Shown here in pieces: positions 24,931 through 33,477 of a stretch of DNA of 64,000 nt. The translations under genes and the position numbers were made by a program. How positions within the stretch are numbered: position 1 is the first letter of the stretch; every line of letters starts with the position of its first letter. A model generated the notes under the pieces. It had not been told where the DNA came from. It saw only the letters and a list, made by a program, of their open reading frames with translations, and searched no databases. Where the stretch lies: the NCBI GenBank assembly GCA_039817415.1, contig JBCBVV010000020.1:1-64000 (forward strand), in the 5' to 3' direction. The DNA comes from JALEFZ01 sp039817415 (GTDB taxonomy: Bacteria; Bacteroidota; Bacteroidia; J057).

Positions 24931-26166
24931 ATGAGAAAAACGCTCCATTTCACCATTTTTTTCTTGATCAGTATTCCATTTTTACAAGCACAGGATGTCC
25001 TATTTGCCACCCAAGGCATGTACGTTACCGAAAATGCCAAGGCACAAGAGGAGGTCAGAACCTGGTACGACAAGGAAACTGACGAACTCAAAGAGGTCTA
25101 TCTCGTCCGTACAAGCCCAATGGGAAAACTACGCCATGGACGCTATGAACTCTTCTTCCAGTCTGGAAGGCTTTGGCAAAAAGGAAGCTACAGCGATGGA
25201 GAATTGTCTGGTCTTTGGCAGATCTACCATGAAAACGGCATGATGAAGCAAGAAATTAACTTCATCAACGGACACAAGGTTGGCGCCTTTAAGACCTTCC
25301 ATTCCATCAATGGGGCAGTGAAAGAAGAAGGAAGTTTTCTGTTTGATGAAGTTCACGGAGAAGTAAAAATGTACTACCCAAATGGGACCATCAAAGAAAT
25401 CGCCTATTACAACAAAGGAATTTTGGATGGAGAAGTCTTAGACTACCATGAGGACGGCAAACTTCTCCAAAAGCTATACTACAACAATGGAAACATCGAC
25501 GGACCCATCGAAAAATACTACCCCAATGGCCATATCCAAGAAAGAGGATACAAAGTAGGTGAGGAATATGATGGCCACTTCATCGGCTATTATAAAAACT
25601 ACGAAGACGGTGCCAAACACAAAATGTGCTTCTACAAAGACGGAATGCTCGAAGGAGAATATTTAGGATTCTACCCAGAAGGACAAGTAAGCCAGAAATG
25701 CTACTACAAAGCCAATAAACTTGATTCGACCTGGACGGAGTTCTATGAAAATGGAGAGAAGAAGCTAGAAGGAGACTACGAAGATAACGTCAGAGTGGGG
25801 ACTTGGCAGTTCTTCTACGAAGATGGAACCTTGTACTTAGAAGGTGAATACAACAACGATCGCAAGTTTCAGGGTACTTGGATGGCCTATCATCCCAATG
25901 GAAACAAAAAGCAAGACGGAAGCTATGAAAACGGGCTTGCTGAAGGAGCTTGGACCTTCTATTATGAAGATGGTAGTCTCAAGCGTACCGGATTTTATAA
26001 AAACGATAAGCCCGACGGAGAGTGGAAGGAATACTATGAAGGGGGTACCCAACTAAAAATGGAAGGAATCTATTCCATGGGAACAAAGAATGGAATATTC
26101 ATTTCATATGACGAAGAGGGAAATGTAGTTGTCAAGGAAACCTATGAAAACGGCATAAAAAAATAA
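24931..26166 (+). CDS. Secreted YwqK/MORN-2-type repeat protein
   Basis: The 411-aa protein has a signal peptide (RKTLHFTIFFLISIPFLQAQ). From residue 40 to the end it consists of about 15 tandem repeats of 20-24 residues with the pattern YxxxGxlxxxxxYxNGxxdGxw, for example YHENGMMKQEINFINGH and FYEDGTLYLEGEYNND. This is the MORN_2 type often annotated as YwqK-family antitoxin, but no toxin is adjacent and the signal peptide argues for an envelope protein. Aromatic and Gly pairs would form a long beta sheet. It lies between the chaperone and the usher-like gene; a part in the fibre system is possible but unproven. Confidence 0.8.
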   Translation: MRKTLHFTIFFLISIPFLQAQDVLFATQGMYVTENAKAQEEVRTWYDKETDELKEVYLVRTSPMGKLRHGRYELFFQSGRLWQKGSYSDGELSGLWQIYHENGMMKQEINFINGHKVGAFKTFHSINGAVKEEGSFLFDEVHGEVKMYYPNGTIKEIAYYNKGILDGEVLDYHEDGKLLQKLYYNNGNIDGPIEKYYPNGHIQERGYKVGEEYDGHFIGYYKNYEDGAKHKMCFYKDGMLEGEYLGFYPEGQVSQKCYYKANKLDSTWTEFYENGEKKLEGDYEDNVRVGTWQFFYEDGTLYLEGEYNNDRKFQGTWMAYHPNGNKKQDGSYENGLAEGAWTFYYEDGSLKRTGFYKNDKPDGEWKEYYEGGTQLKMEGIYSMGTKNGIFISYDEEGNVVVKETYENGIKK

Positions 26167-26187
26167 GGTTGTTAGCTAGAAAATGTG

Positions 26188-26223
26188 AAAGCCCATTCTT
26201 CTTTCGTAGGAGAATGGGCTTTA
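26188..26223 (+). terminator. Terminator after the YwqK-like gene
   Basis: A perfect 12-bp stem (AAAGCCCATTCT / AGAATGGGCTTT) with an 11-base loop; the T tract is short. Confidence 0.6.
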
Positions 26224-26259
26224 GAGATTCTTGCTTATGCTTATGCTTATGGCATTGAC

Positions 26260-26649
26260 CTACGATCTTTCTTTTAGAAATTTTCTTGTATCATCTTTTC
26301 TGAGCCTAAGCCCCTGAAGGATATTTTTCCCTGCCAGGACCACATACAGCCAAGCCTTTCTCCATCTGTTTCCTGGTAACATGATATGCATATGCCAGCC
26401 CTTTACCCTTCTAGCACTATGACCGCTGTAGATCAGGGTGTAAGCATGGCTCTTTCCAATCCGCTCTCTGCTTAACTCTTCTGCGAATTGTAAAGCTAAA
26501 TTGAATATTTCTAGGGTTTCCTGGGGATTGGGCTCGCCCTGGGTCTTGGGAAAGGAAAGCAAAAAGTAATTCGGAAGAATGTGTTTCTTGATTTCAATCA
26601 GGACGACTTTTTGACCACTGCTTAGATGCTTCTCCTTGAGAGATTTCAT
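26260..26649 (-). CDS. Hypothetical small basic protein
   Basis: A 129-aa protein rich in Lys and Arg, especially at the C-terminus (RLRKDDTRKFLKERS), with no signal peptide. The stretch KGWHMHIMLPGNRWRKAW has a histidine-x-histidine pair that faintly recalls HIT proteins, but the HIT nucleotide-binding layout is absent. I do not recognise the family. It is on the same strand as the usher-like gene and lies 92 bp downstream of it, so the two could be co-transcribed. Confidence 0.45.
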   Translation of the reverse strand: MKSLKEKHLSSGQKVVLIEIKKHILPNYFLLSFPKTQGEPNPQETLEIFNLALQFAEELSRERIGKSHAYTLIYSGHSARRVKGWHMHIMLPGNRWRKAWLYVVLAGKNILQGLRLRKDDTRKFLKERS

Positions 26650-26741
26650 AGATTCATGGCTGATAGAGAATGGCTAGTAAAATATTCCTTCTCACCTTCT
26701 TTACCTAAGGAAGAGAAAAATAGTGATGGTGTCAATCTACT

Positions 26742-29700
26742 TTAATTGAAGCTAATGCTACGTCCTTTTTCTTTAAAATGGAAGCCAATTTCATAGCGGC
26801 TTTTCCCTTCCTCCGATTTTAGGACTTGTTCCTGACCAATTAACTCAAACTTCTTTCCCAACACATTTTTCATGCTGATTTTGTATTCCTCTGAGTAAGG
26901 AACCGTTACCATATAGGAACCATTTGAGGAAGTCAGGGCATAATGAAGATCTCCATTTTGGTCCTCAACAGTAACCCGTATGTTGGCTGGGGTTATCCCA
27001 AATAAGCGGGAATATTTATCACGAGTTATTTTGACCTTCCCGACGATATTTACACTCTTGGAGTAAGGGACCAGAATCTTTTTATGCTGATTGAGGACAA
27101 CCTCTAGGTTAAATCCCTGTAGGTTGGCAAAATCAGTCATCATAAATAACTCCTCCAATTCAATCAGGTAGGTCCCTTGTGGGGCCTTTAAGAGTTCAGC
27201 CATTCCCTTTTCATTGGACATGATGTTGGGTGGCTTAAATTTGATGATTTGAGGTCCCTGATCTGTCATAACAGGGTCTTTGGCTCGCTCCACCTTCACC
27301 AAGACATTGGCAATCCCTTCTTCCCCCTTCTCTCGCTCTTTGTTTCCATTTGCATCTTTGAAGAAGGATAATTGAATGTTGTAGAATTTGACTCTAGGCT
27401 GGTCAAAATCGAATACCTTCTTCGCTCCAGCATTCACCGAAACCATGTTGGCAATGGAAAAGGCCCCACCTCTCCCACTATTCTTCTTCTTTTTGCTCAA
27501 GAAGTCTTTAATCGTTGATCCCAATCCCAAGTTAAAGGACCAACCATTGTCAAACTGATAATCAGCCTTGGCAGTCAATTTTAGGTCAGCTACCTGTTCA
27601 TTGATCCTGTAATCCAGGTTTGCATCGCTGTAAAAACTGAATTTTTCATCTGCGCTTTCATAGGAATAATTCAATTGGGCCTTCAAACTCTGGGCATAAA
27701 TCCCTCCTTCTGCCTCATCAAAAAAGACGTTGTTCATACCCTGTTTCAAGCCATAATCGTACACTGTGTTAAATCCCAGATTACGATACTGTGCCCTAAT
27801 TCCTGCCTTGGCAAAATAATACATGGGGTTCTTGACCTCGTCGGTAAGGTTGGTTCGAGTTAGGTGGGTTGCCCCAGCAGCAATCATAGGAGCGAAGTAC
27901 TTTTCGTTTTCATTGTTGATTTTAAACTTCGTTCCCAGTCCCAATTTGTAAGTCCGCTGTCCCGTAAAAAACTCACCTCCCATGGTTTCATTCTTAGTCC
28001 TGTTCATCTGGTCATCAATCGATGCGCCCAAGGCCAGTTTTCCCAAGGTAACATTGTAGGCAGCTCTCAGGTTGGAAGTGCTTTGATGGCCTATCTTGAT
28101 GGTTTCTCCTGTTTCCAACTCATTGGTCATCAAGGTTTGAATCTTATTGTAGGAAATCCCAATTCTTCCTGCATTTTCAAAGGCATAATCTGCCCCTGCA
28201 TTAAGCTTGAGGCCCCCTGCATCTCCATTGGCTAGGTTTTGGCTTCCATAAGTAGTACTGGCCTTGATTTTAAGGTTGTCCTTGCTATAGTTGTAATCTA
28301 ATCTGCCACCAAATCCGTTGAGGTTGTCGGTATTTCTCCCTATTTCTGACTGGCTGGTAAATACCCCAGAAGCAGCAATACGTGCATTTTCTCCAATACG
28401 GGCATTGAATCCTGCCGTCGGAGCCACCGTATTGAAACCTTTGGTAGGATCGTTCTTGTAGGTAAATCCACTGGATAAAGAGAGCCGTTCATTTACCTTA
28501 GAATCAAAAGTCGTCGCCAATCCCCAACCTGCAGAGTTGACGTTTTTAACCAGAGTCAAACCCAAGCGCATCTTTTTGTTATCGCTATCCTGACCAAAGC
28601 CTTTGTCAATTTTAAGACCACGACCACTCACGGAAATTCCGTTCCCCCCCGAGACATCCCCAACAGAAAATCGGTAATTGGGCGTAGAGTAAGTCGCATA
28701 CATCCTTGCCTTGGTCCAAAGAAGGTCCTTTGCGTCTAGCGGTTTGTTCGACATGAGGTTAGCAGCTGTTTCAAAACGATAACTCAAATCTCTATCCCCC
28801 TTTAACAAAATTGTGCCATATGCCGCAAAGTTGGTAGAAGCATCCTCCCCCAATCCCCCTTGATTGGTACTGATGATCAAGGGAGCCAAATCCTCCTTTA
28901 ATTCCTTCCGAAACTCATCGTCTAACACATCAAATGAAATACCCAGCTCTTGATCGACTGTATCAAAGGGACTAGAAGCAGTCGCAATAATCTTCAAGTC
29001 AGCCGGTTCAGGTGAGAACCCCTTACACCGCACATCAATTACAACCACTGTATCTGTAGAAGGAATAACAGGTACCTTCATTTTGATCTTTCCCAACTTG
29101 GCTAATGGACTTTCCAGCTTGGCTCCTAGCCTAAATTCCAACTCTATGACCTCTGCACAGTTACCAGAGTTTTTCAACTTGAAGCCTAATTCTGTGAAGT
29201 TATCACTGTTATCCCCTACAAAGATTTTACTTCTAGGTGTCGTAAAGAGCCATTTACAGTTTTGCTCGTAGACAACTTGGGTTTTGATCAGAGCTGCCAC
29301 CAATTCCTCGCCAGACTCTTCAGAAACACGCGCCTGTATCGGATATTCAACCCCTCCGTTTACGTCAGTCGGAAAGGCGATTCTCACAGGCATGAACTTT
29401 TTCTTCCCAGGCTGAATTTCGATTACACCATCATCCCCCGGCTGCAAAAGCAGGTTACAGCGCTCTGGATAGGAAAATCTAACCTTAATCTTTTGCGGCT
29501 GGTCTGTAGGATTTTCAATCTTTAGTACATTAAAAAACATAACCCCCGATGGAAGCGTCTCTGCCTTCTTTACAAAGGTGGCTTTCAGGGGATAATTTCC
29601 GACAGATTCCCCTTCTTGGCTTTCATTTCCATTTCCACTTCCATCTGAATTCTTTCCAGCTTCTCCATCTTTTTTTTGCTCATCTCCTGGCCGCTGTTTG

Positions 29701-29822
29701 AAAATTTCAGTGTCTACTACCTGTGCCATAAAGAAGGAGGGCATGAAAAAGAGAGACAACAGCACCATCCATTTCCTGATAGGAATGGTCTGTTTCCATC
29801 TATGTTCTCCCTTGTACCTCAT
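26742..29822 (-). CDS. Usher-like outer-membrane beta-barrel protein with Ig-like and SdrD-B-like domains
   Basis: From the ATG at 29822 it has 1026 aa; an upstream in-frame ATG at 29855 would add 11 residues. A signal peptide ends FFMAQ (about residue 34), followed by a Gly/Asn/Glu-rich linker. Residues about 60-320 look like Ig-type beta domains with paired cysteines (CNLL, QNCKW, GNCAE, VRCKG). Residues about 330-805 are amphipathic strands of an outer-membrane barrel, with VGDVSGGNGISVSGRGLK recalling the usher motif GD...S..FRG. Residues about 810-960 are an SdrD-B-like domain (FFKDANGNKEREKGEEGI). The end is carboxypeptidase-regulatory-like (VEDQNGDLHYALTSSNGSY). I infer an usher for the pilin-like subunits; a classical plug domain is not evident. 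Confidence 0.65.
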   Translation of the reverse strand: MRYKGEHRWKQTIPIRKWMVLLSLFFMPSFFMAQVVDTEIFKQRPGDEQKKDGEAGKNSDGSGNGNESQEGESVGNYPLKATFVKKAETLPSGVMFFNVLKIENPTDQPQKIKVRFSYPERCNLLLQPGDDGVIEIQPGKKKFMPVRIAFPTDVNGGVEYPIQARVSEESGEELVAALIKTQVVYEQNCKWLFTTPRSKIFVGDNSDNFTELGFKLKNSGNCAEVIELEFRLGAKLESPLAKLGKIKMKVPVIPSTDTVVVIDVRCKGFSPEPADLKIIATASSPFDTVDQELGISFDVLDDEFRKELKEDLAPLIISTNQGGLGEDASTNFAAYGTILLKGDRDLSYRFETAANLMSNKPLDAKDLLWTKARMYATYSTPNYRFSVGDVSGGNGISVSGRGLKIDKGFGQDSDNKKMRLGLTLVKNVNSAGWGLATTFDSKVNERLSLSSGFTYKNDPTKGFNTVAPTAGFNARIGENARIAASGVFTSQSEIGRNTDNLNGFGGRLDYNYSKDNLKIKASTTYGSQNLANGDAGGLKLNAGADYAFENAGRIGISYNKIQTLMTNELETGETIKIGHQSTSNLRAAYNVTLGKLALGASIDDQMNRTKNETMGGEFFTGQRTYKLGLGTKFKINNENEKYFAPMIAAGATHLTRTNLTDEVKNPMYYFAKAGIRAQYRNLGFNTVYDYGLKQGMNNVFFDEAEGGIYAQSLKAQLNYSYESADEKFSFYSDANLDYRINEQVADLKLTAKADYQFDNGWSFNLGLGSTIKDFLSKKKKNSGRGGAFSIANMVSVNAGAKKVFDFDQPRVKFYNIQLSFFKDANGNKEREKGEEGIANVLVKVERAKDPVMTDQGPQIIKFKPPNIMSNEKGMAELLKAPQGTYLIELEELFMMTDFANLQGFNLEVVLNQHKKILVPYSKSVNIVGKVKITRDKYSRLFGITPANIRVTVEDQNGDLHYALTSSNGSYMVTVPYSEEYKISMKNVLGKKFELIGQEQVLKSEEGKSRYEIGFHFKEKGRSISFN

Positions 29823-30133
29823 ATTCGTGTCTAGTTCCCTAGTTTGAGGGACCATTACAGCAATTGGCAGCTGTTGATTGCACAGCTATTGTATTTTCAT
29901 CATAAATTAATCACCAAGAATAAATTTTCAATAGCTGAATTATTTATATCAAGACATCTACAAGCAATTTTATCAACTAATTTTGGGAGGAACCTTTCAT
30001 TAACAATGATGAACATCTTGTTGATGAATAGGTCAAGGGGACAGGATAGTATAGATGTAATTATATTTCACAACTTGTATTTTTTCAAACAAGATATATA
30101 CAAAAATTGAGGCATCATTCTAACTATTTAAAC

Positions 30134-30682
30134 ATGAGATATATTGTATTAGCTTCATTCCTTGTAAGCCTGGTGTTTTTGGCGGGCTGTGCTGACAAAA
30201 AAGAAACAACCACAACCGACGCAGCAGCCTTTGTCCAATTTGGCTCTCAGCAGTGGGAGAAGAGCAACTTTGGTTGCGATCCAAACAAAGCACCATGTGC
30301 TACGGTAAAGCTAGACTACCCTCAAGCCATTTTTGGGGATGACGATGTAAAAGCCGCTATCAACGGTAAAATCAAAAATTATGTCATGCAGTCTATTGTC
30401 ATGGCAGGAGGAAAAGAGGGAAGTAACATTGAGGAACTTGCCCTAAATATCCTAGACAACCATGGAAGCGAGGAAGAGAAGAATTTGAAAGTATTCGGGA
30501 ACGTCATGTTCAGAAGCCATAACATGGTGAAGATCGAGATGTCTTCATTCGATGACAAAGGAGAGAAGGACGATGAGATCAACAGAACCCTATTCACCTT
30601 CAACCTCAAGGATGGTAAATTAGTGTCTGAAACAGTTCTTCAGAACGGAACAGTAACCAAAGCTAATATCTCGATGAACTAG
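30134..30682 (+). CDS. Putative lipoprotein (DUF4163-like)
   Basis: I chose the ATG at 30134 (182 aa) because a clean lipoprotein signal follows (RYIVLASFLVSLVFLAGC, Cys19); an upstream TTG at 30107 is unlikely. The mature part has a pattern seen in DUF4163/DUF3298 lipoproteins: CATVKLDYPQAIFGDDDVKAAIN, a helix, then strands. It is shorter than the usual two-domain members, covering mainly the first domain. Its role is unknown. It is divergent from the usher-like gene with a 311-bp gap, and its own terminator makes it a single-gene unit. Confidence 0.65.
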   Translation: MRYIVLASFLVSLVFLAGCADKKETTTTDAAAFVQFGSQQWEKSNFGCDPNKAPCATVKLDYPQAIFGDDDVKAAINGKIKNYVMQSIVMAGGKEGSNIEELALNILDNHGSEEEKNLKVFGNVMFRSHNMVKIEMSSFDDKGEKDDEINRTLFTFNLKDGKLVSETVLQNGTVTKANISMN

Positions 30683-30711
30683 GATCTTCGGAAAGATAAA
30701 AGATGGAAGAC

Positions 30712-30742
30712 AAATAGGCTCCGGTTGGGGCCTATTTTTTTT
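30712..30742 (+). terminator. Terminator after the lipoprotein
   Basis: AAATAGGC (30712-30719) pairs with GCCTATTT across a G-rich loop and is followed by TTTTT. Confidence 0.8.
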
Positions 30743-30781
30743 ACCATTCAGTCAAATAATCACACGATTGAGGATGTAACA

Positions 30782-30813
30782 TTTGATTCAAAAAGTGAAT
30801 TTTACTTCTTTTG
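30782..30813 (+). promoter_or_regulatory. Promoter in a region without a gene
   Basis: TTTG (30782-30785), exactly 20 bases, then TTCTTTTG (30806-30813), one mismatch from TAnnTTTG. No coding frame starts downstream before the terminator at 30898-30933. Confidence 0.45.
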
Positions 30814-30819
30814 CAATGT

Positions 30820-30933
30820 ACTTAAGAGCAAGATAGCAAGCAAAACGAGATAACATATAGTAGATATTCGCTGAAAGAATTATTTGAGAAACCAACTGAA
30901 ATCCACTTTCCAATGAAGGTGGATTTCTTTTTT
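30820..30933 (+). ncRNA. Candidate small RNA of about 110 nt
   Basis: A promoter-like pair (30782-30813) is followed about 85 bases later by a strong intrinsic terminator (30898-30933), with no open reading frame of useful length between. The only ATG gives six codons. This is the layout of an independent small RNA, and I recognise no known family. The thiolase gene starts 126 bp after the terminator, so the hairpin could instead be a leader attenuator for that gene. The 376-bp gap between the lipoprotein and the thiolase holds nothing else that I can see. Confidence 0.35.
30898..30933 (+). terminator. Orphan intrinsic terminator upstream of the thiolase gene
   Basis: GAAATCCAC(T/C)TT pairs with AAGGTGGATTTC across a short loop, followed by TTTTTT. 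No coding gene ends at it. Confidence 0.75.
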
Positions 30934-31059
30934 GGCTGAATGTCATAGAGATATCTGGTAGATTTGTAAAAATCCCTCTAAATTGTGCGGAAGCATAATT
31001 GATCCTGATGGGATCATGCCTGTTTTATTGCTAGATACATACTAACTGATAATATTTTC

Positions 31060-32238
31060 ATGAAAGAAGTATTCATTGTTTCGGCTGTACGTACCCCCAT
31101 CGGAAGTTTTGGTGGTATGCTTAGCGGATTCTCAGCCACAGAACTGGGATCCTTCGCCATCAAGGGCGCCCTAGAAGAGGCTGGTGTTCAAGCTGACCAA
31201 GTTCAGGAGGTTCTGATGGGAAATGTTGTTTCGGCTAATCTGGGCCAGGCACCCGCCAGGCAAGCAGCCATTTTTGCAGGTATTCCTCAACATGTACCTG
31301 CCACCACAGTCAACAAAGTGTGTTCCTCTGGAATCAAGTCTGTTATGTTTGCTGCCCAGTCTATCATGACGGGCATGAATGAGCTTGTGGTAGCTGGCGG
31401 AATGGAATCCATGAGCAATATCCCTTACTACATACCTAAAGCAAGGTTTGGATATAAATTTGGAGGTGCTGAATTGGTAGATGGGATGCAGAAAGATGGG
31501 TTAGTTGATGTCTACAATCAATTTGCCATGGGGGTTTGTGCGGATAGAACGGCAGAGAAGTATGGCTTCTCTCGAGAAGAGCAAGATGCCTATGCCATTT
31601 CTTCCTACAAAAGGTCTGCTGCTGCGACAGAAAGTGGAGCCCTGAAGGAAGAAATCATTCCAGTCTCTATTCCTCAAAGAAAAAAGGATCCCATCCTGAT
31701 GACAGAGGACGAAGAGTTCAAGAAGGTCAAGTTTGAGAAAATCCCTTCCCTTCGACCTGCCTTCAACAAAGACGGAACCGTTACCGCTGCCAATGCCTCT
31801 ACCATTAATGATGGAGCCTCGGCGATTGTACTGGCAAGCAAGGAAATGGTCGAAAAATTAGGTTTAAAGCCAGTCGCAAAAATTCTGTCTTTCGCTGATG
31901 CAGCCCATGAGCCAGAATGGTTTACGACAGCTCCTACGAAAGCGGCACCTATTGCCTTGAAACGAGCGGGACTAACCATGGACGATATTGATTACTTGGA
32001 GGTAAATGAAGCCTTCTCTGTAGTTGTTATGGCCTTCAACAAGGAAATGAATGTGAATCCTGACAAAGTAAACGTACACGGAGGGGCGGTCTCTCTCGGA
32101 CACCCACTGGGTGCATCTGGCGCCAGAATCCTCACTACCCTAAATGGCGTACTTGCTGCCCGTCAGGGAAGCTTAGGATTAGCAGCTATCTGTAATGGGG
32201 GCGGAGGCGCATCCTCGATGGTCATCGAAAAATTGTAA
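31060..32238 (+). CDS. Acetyl-CoA C-acetyltransferase (thiolase)
   Basis: The 392-aa length is exactly the family norm. Thiolase signatures are complete: C88 in NKVCSSGIKS (acyl-accepting cysteine), NEAFSVVV, GGAVSLGHPLGASGAR with the catalytic histidine, and AICNGGGGASSM with the second cysteine. Biosynthetic thiolases condense two acetyl-CoA to acetoacetyl-CoA, and degradative ones run the reverse. The start residues KEVFIVSAVRTPIGSFGG are typical of the acetoacetyl-CoA type. No 3-hydroxyacyl-CoA dehydrogenase or PHB gene is adjacent. It is a single-gene unit ending at a strong terminator. Confidence 0.96.
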   Translation: MKEVFIVSAVRTPIGSFGGMLSGFSATELGSFAIKGALEEAGVQADQVQEVLMGNVVSANLGQAPARQAAIFAGIPQHVPATTVNKVCSSGIKSVMFAAQSIMTGMNELVVAGGMESMSNIPYYIPKARFGYKFGGAELVDGMQKDGLVDVYNQFAMGVCADRTAEKYGFSREEQDAYAISSYKRSAAATESGALKEEIIPVSIPQRKKDPILMTEDEEFKKVKFEKIPSLRPAFNKDGTVTAANASTINDGASAIVLASKEMVEKLGLKPVAKILSFADAAHEPEWFTTAPTKAAPIALKRAGLTMDDIDYLEVNEAFSVVVMAFNKEMNVNPDKVNVHGGAVSLGHPLGASGARILTTLNGVLAARQGSLGLAAICNGGGGASSMVIEKL

Positions 32239-32260
32239 GCAATCTGCTTAAATCATAATT

Positions 32261-32297
32261 GTCCGTTTCAGTCTTTTCTGGAACGGACTTTTTTTAT
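32261..32297 (+). terminator. Terminator after the thiolase
   Basis: GTCCGTTTCAG pairs with CTGGAACGGAC (one G-T pair) and is followed by seven T. Confidence 0.85.
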
Positions 32298-32454
32298 CCA
32301 ACATGATAATTATCATCCTCACTTATCCAGTTGTATCATTATTTTCATCTACTTATAAAACGACCTCCTGAAGAATTCCTTTAGGGATTTGGAGGCTCTT
32401 TTCTTATATTAATACGTACGAGCCAATCGCCTTGCCTAGCTTTCCTGAGTACTT

Positions 32455-33444
32455 ATGACAAATGCAGTTGTTACCTCCACTGGTGCCTATTTACCCGAAA
32501 GGAAAATCCCTAATTCTTATTTCGATAAGCTACTAGATACAGACGTGTCCACCTGGCTCGAAGAAAAGATGTCCATCTACAACCGCCATTGGTGCGGAGA
32601 AGGAGAATCTACAGCCGATTTATGTGTCAAGGCCGCAGAAATAGCCCTCCAACGAGCAGGATTGGTTGCAAGAGACCTTGATTTAATCATTGTCGCCACA
32701 GATACGCCCGAATATCTCACTCCGTCTACCGCTGCAGTCGTGCAATACAGGCTTGGAGCTGGGCATGCAGGGACATTCGATCTCAACTCTGCCTGTGCGG
32801 GCTTTGTAACAGGCTTGGATGTAGCAGGGAAATACATTCGGACAGATAATCGCTATACCAACGTCCTCGTCATTGGGGTGTATGTCATCAGTCCATTCCT
32901 GAATAAAGAAGATAAAAAAACGGTAACGCTCTTTGCTGATGGCGCTGGTGCCATTATCCTGAGTGCAGAAGAAAACTCGCAAAGAGGCTATATCGATAGT
33001 GAATTGGTTACACTAGGCCAATATCACGATGGAATGGGCATCTACGGAGGGGGAGCTAAAAATCCTCCCTCTGCCAATATGTATGCAAACAAAGACTATA
33101 CCCTCAAAATTAACTATCGTCTCCCGCCCGAACTCAACATTCAAATGTGGACGACCATGTCAAGGAACCTATTGAGAAGAAACGAACTGAAACCAGAGGA
33201 TATCCAACAGTACTTCTTCACCCAGATCAATATTAACAGTATTCACGGGACCTTGGAAAACCTAAAATTACCCAGCGAAAGAGGACACACCGTGATGCAG
33301 AATTATGGCTATACGGGTTCTGCCTGTATTCCTATTGCCTTCAACGATGCAGTTGAAAAAGGCAAGGTGCAACGCGGTGATACCTGCTTTATGCTGGGTT
33401 CTGGTAGCGGCCTAACTTTTGGCTCGATTGCGTTCAAATACTAA
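32455..33444 (+). CDS. KAS III-like (FabH superfamily) acyltransferase with altered active site
   Basis: The 329-aa thiolase-fold protein is of the FabH type: GAYLPERKIPN start, IIVATDTPEYLTPSTA, C114 in NSACAGFVTG, ADGAGAIIL, and a C-terminal GSGSGLTFGS. The active-site cysteine is kept. The histidine of the family's PHQAN motif aligns with Q257 (FFTQININ), and the asparagine of GNTSAAS aligns with Y286 (YGYTGSAC). FabH uses that His-Asn pair to decarboxylate malonyl-ACP. Without them the protein more likely transfers an acyl group to a non-malonyl acceptor, as known for some KAS III-like acyltransferases. It is not in a fatty-acid operon. Confidence 0.88.
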   Translation: MTNAVVTSTGAYLPERKIPNSYFDKLLDTDVSTWLEEKMSIYNRHWCGEGESTADLCVKAAEIALQRAGLVARDLDLIIVATDTPEYLTPSTAAVVQYRLGAGHAGTFDLNSACAGFVTGLDVAGKYIRTDNRYTNVLVIGVYVISPFLNKEDKKTVTLFADGAGAIILSAEENSQRGYIDSELVTLGQYHDGMGIYGGGAKNPPSANMYANKDYTLKINYRLPPELNIQMWTTMSRNLLRRNELKPEDIQQYFFTQININSIHGTLENLKLPSERGHTVMQNYGYTGSACIPIAFNDAVEKGKVQRGDTCFMLGSGSGLTFGSIAFKY

Positions 33445-33477
33445 TTTGTGCTGTAGGGCTTGGACCTTTCCAAGTGA

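Noticed and set aside
24931..26166. Antitoxin of a YwqK toxin-antitoxin pair
   Set aside because: The protein has a signal peptide and no toxin gene is adjacent. The repeat class alone does not show an antitoxin.
26260..26649. HIT-family hydrolase
   Set aside because: There is only a single HxH pair, and the HIT layout HxHxHxx is absent.
30107..30133. Longer TTG-started form of the lipoprotein
   Set aside because: The lipoprotein signal begins at the ATG 30134, and the extra nine residues would spoil it.
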